Positions 6,889 through 10,205 of a stretch of 10,205 nucleotides of DNA are shown in pieces. Source of the stretch: Cytidiella melzeri (taxonomy: Eukaryota > Basidiomycota > Agaricomycetes > Polyporales > Irpicaceae); the NCBI GenBank assembly GCA_022592445.1, contig JABYQR010000728.1:1-10205 (forward strand). The letters run 5' to 3'. Position 1 is the first letter of the stretch; every line of letters begins with the position of its first letter. Made by a program: the position numbers and the translations under genes. The notes beneath the pieces were generated by a model, which did no database searches, had not been told where the DNA came from, and saw nothing but the letters and a program-made list of their open reading frames with translations.

Positions 6889-7023
6889 ATACGGGCGCTT
6901 AATAGACGTGCAAAGGAGTTTATGCAGAGAGAATTGAAACTGGGTTGTAGCCCGGAGTTTTACAGATAAAAACAAGAGGTAAATTGCGAAAATTAAGGGC
7001 TAGTCAGGTCATCCATGACATTA

Positions 7024-7033
7024 CCCCCCTCCT
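7024..7033 (-). other. Polypurine tract (plus-strand primer site)
   Basis: AGGAGGGGGG on the minus strand lies three bases before the TGTCA start of the 3' LTR. In LTR retrotransposons the RNase H-resistant polypurine tract primes plus-strand DNA synthesis, and its end defines the start of U3. Position and composition fit exactly. Confidence 0.9.
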
Positions 7034-7185
7034 AAAATCGAGCGTCCTCGCGAAGCATCACTGTGCTGTGGTGATAGAGGTCTTCTACCCGTCTACAGGG
7101 ATTCAGCAGAATTGCCCCGATTGTCTAGTCAGAAGGATGCTAGGAAGTTTCTCCCCTTCTGGTGTCGTTGACTCGACGTTACCCG
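7034..7185 (-). other. 3' untranslated stretch of retrotransposon
   Basis: This is about 150 bp between the pol stop codon and the polypurine tract, with no open frame of note. It contains a near-palindrome at 7057-7075 (ATCAC...GTGAT with T-G wobble pairs). It appears to be ordinary internal 3' sequence of the element. Confidence 0.6.
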
Positions 7186-8979
7186 TCAGTGTGATGTTCT
7201 TGAGATATCCAGACTGATGTGTTTGCCTTCATCCCAGCTAAGATCGTATGTAGATGGATAGATCGTGCGAAGGAAAGCGGGGTCGGTCTGGGTATTGAAT
7301 TCCCGAAAGTGCGAGCGGAGATCCGCGAAGAGTGAAGCTTTGATGACCCGGGGCGCTCCGGGGTTTGCTTTGTAGAAGTCGTCAATCGCTTCTTGACTAT
7401 TCTCGAGGTTTTCAACCGGTTCCCAGCTATTGTGTCCGTCTGAATACCCTTCCCATTTGACAAGGAATTGCAATTTCTTCCAACGTCCGTGTAGCCTGCT
7501 GTCTAGCACTTTTTCGATGACGTACTGTTCTTCTCCTTCTATGACGATACGATCAGGAGGTGGAGGTACGTCTTTGCCGTTGTCGTGCCAGGGACTTAGA
7601 CGGTTGATATGGAAGACGGGGTGGATTCGGAGATAGCTGGGTAGATCGAGTTTGTAATCGAGATTGCCAATGCGTTCGATGACCTTGTACGGGCCAAGTT
7701 GTCGAGGACCGAGTTTAGGGGTAGCCTGGTGGATCTGGACGTTCTTAGCGTTCAGCCAGACCATGTCCCCTACTTGGAAGACGCGCGGAGAGCGCTTCTC
7801 AGACTCATAGAGTTGCTTCATCTTTTCTTTGCTTAGACGAAGAGCTGCTTCGGTCTCTTTGCGTACTCGAGCCATATTGTCAAGGCGCTCATCGAGTGAT
7901 GGGATATTGCTTCGCTTGCCGACTGGTATGGTGAAGTCGGGGCAATATCCATAGATGACTTCAAACGGTGTTTGGGAGTTACCCGCGTGTACTCGCGAGT
8001 TGAGTGCAAACTCAGCCGCCGGTAGATGATCGACCCAGTCGTCTTGTCGTTGCTGACAGAATAGACGCAGATACTGTTCGATATCCTGGTTTTTGCGTTC
8101 AACTTTGCCATTTCCTTGCGGATGATAGGCGGTCGTAAAACCAGTCTCTATGCCTAAGCGGTGATAGAGCGCACGCATGAAGCGCGCTGCAAACTGGGGT
8201 CCTCGGTCAGAGAATACCTTCTTGGGAATGCCGTGAAGTCGGAATACTTCTTTGTAATGTAGATCGGCAATCCCCTCAGCGTTAACTTTAGTGGTAGTAG
8301 GGATGATGTGCGTTTGATCGGAGTAATGGTCGACGTAGACCGCGATCGAATCAAATCCCTTAGAGGGTGGCAGCTGAGTGATGAGATCTACTCTGACGTG
8401 TTCCCAAGGTCCGGCCGGAGTTTCCTGAGGCTGTAGTACTGCTTTAGGGTGTGGAGCTGACTTGTAGCGTTGGCAGCAATCACAACCTAGTACGTAAGTC
8501 TCAATGAAGGCATTCATCTTTGGCCACCAATAGTGTGTGAGACTAGCTCTATGGTGCCGTGTTTGCCCGGATACCAGCCGCGGGTGTGTCATGGCAAGAT
8601 TTGACAATTTCGTAACGGAGCTCTTTGTTGTTAGGGATATAGAGTTTTCCCTTGTAATAGATGAGTCCGTCACTCTCTTCCCATTCAAGTAAACCCCGAC
8701 AAGTTTGCGAGGACCCTTCTTTCGAAGGGTAGCGAGAGCTTGTGCGACTTCTGCTTCTTGTCCGTGCATTCTCGGATCTTTGATTCGAGTGGAGAAGCAG
8801 TGGCGAGCGACTGGTAGCGAGGATCGGAAGTGTTCTGGTTTCAGTACCACCTGATCCTTGTTGTCTTCTTCGTCCGTGACAGCGTGAGAGTGAAGACGAG
8901 AGAGAGGATCAGCGTGTATCATGGTACTAACGGGCTTGTGTACCAACACGAAGTCGAAGTCAGCCAAAGTAATGACCAA
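7186..8979 (-). CDS. pol: Integrase with GPY/F module and chromodomain (pol C-terminus)
   Basis: The integrase inserts element cDNA into host chromatin. The left 8979 end is not a true start (a TTG within RNase H). Residue numbers follow this 597-codon frame. About 1-93 are the RNase H tail and linker (LADFDFVLVHKP). 94-149 are out of frame (see findings). 150 on is YWWPKM with the CxxC of the zinc-binding domain (C166, C169). The catalytic core has D198, D258 and E294 with the exact D-35-E spacing. The GPY/F-type module is LGPRQLGPY at 423-431. The chromodomain spans about 484-537 with cage residues Y486, W509, Y512. A tail of about 60 residues follows. In the frame containing the conserved zinc-finger sequence the first His is present, but the second reads Tyr. 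The chromodomain probably steers insertion to methylated-histone chromatin, as known for chromoviruses. Confidence 0.93.
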   Translation of the reverse strand: MVITLADFDFVLVHKPVSTMIHADPLSRLHSHAVTDEEDNKDQVVLKPEHFRSSLPVARHCFSTRIKDPRMHGQEAEVAQALATLRKKGPRKLVGVYLNGKRVTDSSITRENSISLTTKSSVTKLSNLAMTHPRLVSGQTRHHRASLTHYWWPKMNAFIETYVLGCDCCQRYKSAPHPKAVLQPQETPAGPWEHVRVDLITQLPPSKGFDSIAVYVDHYSDQTHIIPTTTKVNAEGIADLHYKEVFRLHGIPKKVFSDRGPQFAARFMRALYHRLGIETGFTTAYHPQGNGKVERKNQDIEQYLRLFCQQRQDDWVDHLPAAEFALNSRVHAGNSQTPFEVIYGYCPDFTIPVGKRSNIPSLDERLDNMARVRKETEAALRLSKEKMKQLYESEKRSPRVFQVGDMVWLNAKNVQIHQATPKLGPRQLGPYKVIERIGNLDYKLDLPSYLRIHPVFHINRLSPWHDNGKDVPPPPDRIVIEGEEQYVIEKVLDSRLHGRWKKLQFLVKWEGYSDGHNSWEPVENLENSQEAIDDFYKANPGAPRVIKASLFADLRSHFREFNTQTDPAFLRTIYPSTYDLSWDEGKHISLDISRTSH

Positions 8980-9399
8980 CGTGCTTGACGTCGAGTGAGG
9001 TGTTGCGCAGTCTTCCAGTACTGCAGGTTTGCGTGATCTGTCCAGATCTCAAACGGTTCCTTGAGCCCCTCAAGGTAGTGGCGCCAATCTTTGAGAGCCT
9101 CGGTGATGGCTAACATCTCCCGATCAAAGATTTCGTAGTTACGCTCAGCTTCAGTCATAGATGCGGATCGGTAGGCGATAGGGTGATAGAATCCATCTTC
9201 CTTTGATTTCTGGGAGATGATTCCACCGGTTGCATAGCCCGAGGCATCGACTTCTAGACGTGTAGGGAGTTCAGGGTCCCAGACTGCCAAGATAGGCTTA
9301 GTGGTAAAGGCCTTCTTTAGCATCGTGAAGGCAGTCTGCTGTGCTGGACCCCAGACGAACGGTACGTCCTTCTTAGTCAGGTCGTGTAGAGGTCGTGCG
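8919..9399 (-). CDS. pol: RNase H domain (pol fragment)
   Basis: Gypsy-type RNase H degrades genomic RNA in the RNA/DNA hybrid. The frame is entered after a one-base deletion at 9396-9399 and left after another at 8968-8972. After that it runs on to a stop at 8919 as nonsense overlapping the integrase frame. From the ATG at 9323, the active-site residues are D26 (EVDASGYATGG), E69 (FDREMLAI) and D96 (WTDHANLQYW). The upstream part from 9399 carries the RT-RNase H connection ending in VWGPAQQTAF. Length and spacing are normal for the family. No substitution of a key residue was seen. Confidence 0.9.
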
Positions 9400-10205
9400 T
9401 GTTTGAGAAGTCTTGAATGAAGCGGCGGTAGAAGTTGGCAAACCCGATGAATCCTCTAACTTCTTTGAGGTTCTTGGGTGTGGGCCACGTAGAAACTGCT
9501 TGGACTTTGACAGGGTCCATAGCTACTTCGCCGGCACGAATGATCAACCCGAGGTATTCGATCTCAGATTTCTCAAATTCGCACTTTTCCGGCCGAAGGT
9601 AGAGGTCATGCTGCTGAAGTCGCTCGAGGACTTCATGTACAACCTTGCGGTGCTCTGTCAGGTTGTTGCTCCAGATCAAGATGTCATCTAGATAGACAGC
9701 CACCTTGCCCTCGGCCACGAGGTCGGCAAAGATGTTGTCCATCAGAGCTTGGAAGGTAGCGGGTGAGTTTGTGAGACCGAAGAACATGACCTTAGGTTCG
9801 AAGAGTCCTCGGTTGGTAACGAACGCCGCTTTGTACTCGTCTCCTTCTTTGATTCGGACATTGTGATATCCCCAACAAACATCGAATTTTGTGAAGATCT
9901 TTGCACCCTTGAGCTTGTTGATGATGTCGGTGGCAAGCGGTAGAGGGTAGCGGTTCTTTACAGTGATGTCATTGAGTTTTCTGTAGTCCTGAATAAGTCG
10001 GAGTTTGTTGTCCTTCTTTTTGATGAAAAAGACTGGAGAAGCCATCGGAGACTTAGAAGGCGTGATGTAACCTTTTGCTAGGTTCTCCTGAATGAACTTG
10101 TCAAGTTCGGCTTGTTCGTTCAGGGCATAGGGTAAACTTTCGATTTGATGGTCTCAGGAGCGTCTGGTTTGAGATCAATCGAATGGTCCCAGGGCTGATG
10201 CTGGG
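9377..10205 (-). CDS. pol: Reverse transcriptase domain (pol fragment, runs off window)
   Basis: Copies element RNA into cDNA. In the 222-codon frame from 10045 the fingers/palm motifs are in order: RLIQDYRKLN (16-25), the first catalytic Asp at D55 (FTKFDVCWGY), NRGLFEP (78-84), FFGLTNSPATFQ (88-99), then YLDD at 118-121 with the other two Asp, and the thumb segment ending in GFIGFANFYRRFIQDF. Homology continues upstream to the right edge (ELDKFIQENL then, in another frame, the SKVYP region). A one-base deletion therefore lies at about 10121-10131, and the ATG at 10045 is internal, not a start. The 3' end at 9377 is an artefact of the 9396-9399 deletion. Confidence 0.93.

Larger units (their letters stand above)
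6378..7020 (-). repeat. 3' LTR of Ty3/gypsy element
   Basis: On the minus strand the LTR starts TGTCA at 7020, immediately after a polypurine tract, which is a firm boundary. The other end is placed at 6378 because the sequence there ends GACA, giving TGTC...GACA inverted termini and a 643-bp LTR. TG also occurs at 6441, so this end is uncertain within about 6260-6441. The 5' LTR that would settle it is outside the window. The LTR contains a TATA box, a bZIP-type palindrome and repeated GAACAATA motifs. Confidence 0.65.
6378..10205 (-). mobile_element. Ty3/gypsy chromovirus retrotransposon, 3' part, frameshifted
   Basis: Domain order on the minus strand is RT, RNase H, integrase, chromodomain, polypurine tract and LTR, which defines Ty3/gypsy (Metaviridae) and, through the C-terminal chromodomain, a chromovirus. 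The element enters from the right edge within pol, just upstream of the RT palm. Gag, protease, primer-binding site and 5' LTR are not visible. All active-site residues are preserved, yet six apparent one-base deletions break the frame, at about 10121-10131, 9396-9399, 8968-8972, 8695-8701, 8573-8576 and 8532-8538. No in-frame stop substitutions were seen otherwise. It is therefore young but non-functional as sequenced, or the indels are sequencing errors. Confidence 0.92.

Noticed and set aside
8919..8979. Overlap of RNase H and integrase frames as programmed frameshifting
   Set aside because: In this family RT, RNase H and integrase lie in one frame. The overlap is explained by a one-base deletion at 8968-8972, like the five others, and no slippery heptamer was seen.

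Overview
The window reads as nuclear DNA of a filamentous fungus, most likely a basidiomycete (Agaricomycete-like). The evidence is a secretory gene cut by eight short introns (47-64 nt, GT-AG with one GC-AG, CTNAC-like branch sites) and a chromodomain-bearing Ty3/gypsy retrotransposon of the kind common in those fungi. The species cannot be named from the sequence.

Layout, left to right. Bases 1-3713 hold one large repeat structure with almost no CpG. A roughly 3.5 kb imperfect palindrome (186-3713) has arms of about 1.3 kb. Each arm has a unique outer part (186-793 and 3081-3713) and an inner array of about five 143-bp tandem units (794-1508, and 2365-3080 in inverted orientation). A block of about 180 bp occurs twice in direct orientation (1-185 and 2049-2222). 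Nothing in it looks coding. It resembles a foldback-type non-autonomous DNA transposon, but the assignment is structural only. Bases 3714-4940 are a transition zone with a polypyrimidine/CT microsatellite, a 27-bp-stem hairpin at 4390-4449 and scattered open frames without recognised homology.

Bases 5010-6267 (+) encode the N-terminal half of a secreted S10 serine carboxypeptidase in nine exons, with a TATA box upstream. The reading frame is intact across all eight introns. However, the nucleophile motif GESYAG reads GERYAR, so the catalytic serine is missing, and the part carrying the catalytic Asp and His is absent. Homology stops where a retrotransposon LTR begins soon afterwards.

Bases about 6378-10205 (-) are the 3' part of a Ty3/gypsy chromovirus. 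In element order from the right edge these are reverse transcriptase, RNase H, integrase with GPY/F module and chromodomain, a 3' untranslated stretch, polypurine tract, and a 3' LTR with its own TATA box. Catalytic residues of RT, RNase H and integrase are all visible, but the frame is broken by six apparent one-base deletions. Three of these cancel out and so hide inside one long ORF. Gag, protease and the 5' LTR lie beyond the right edge.

Taken together, this is a repeat-dense accessory region: a methylation-worn palindromic element, a decayed secreted peptidase gene, and a younger but broken retrotransposon that probably landed in or next to that gene.
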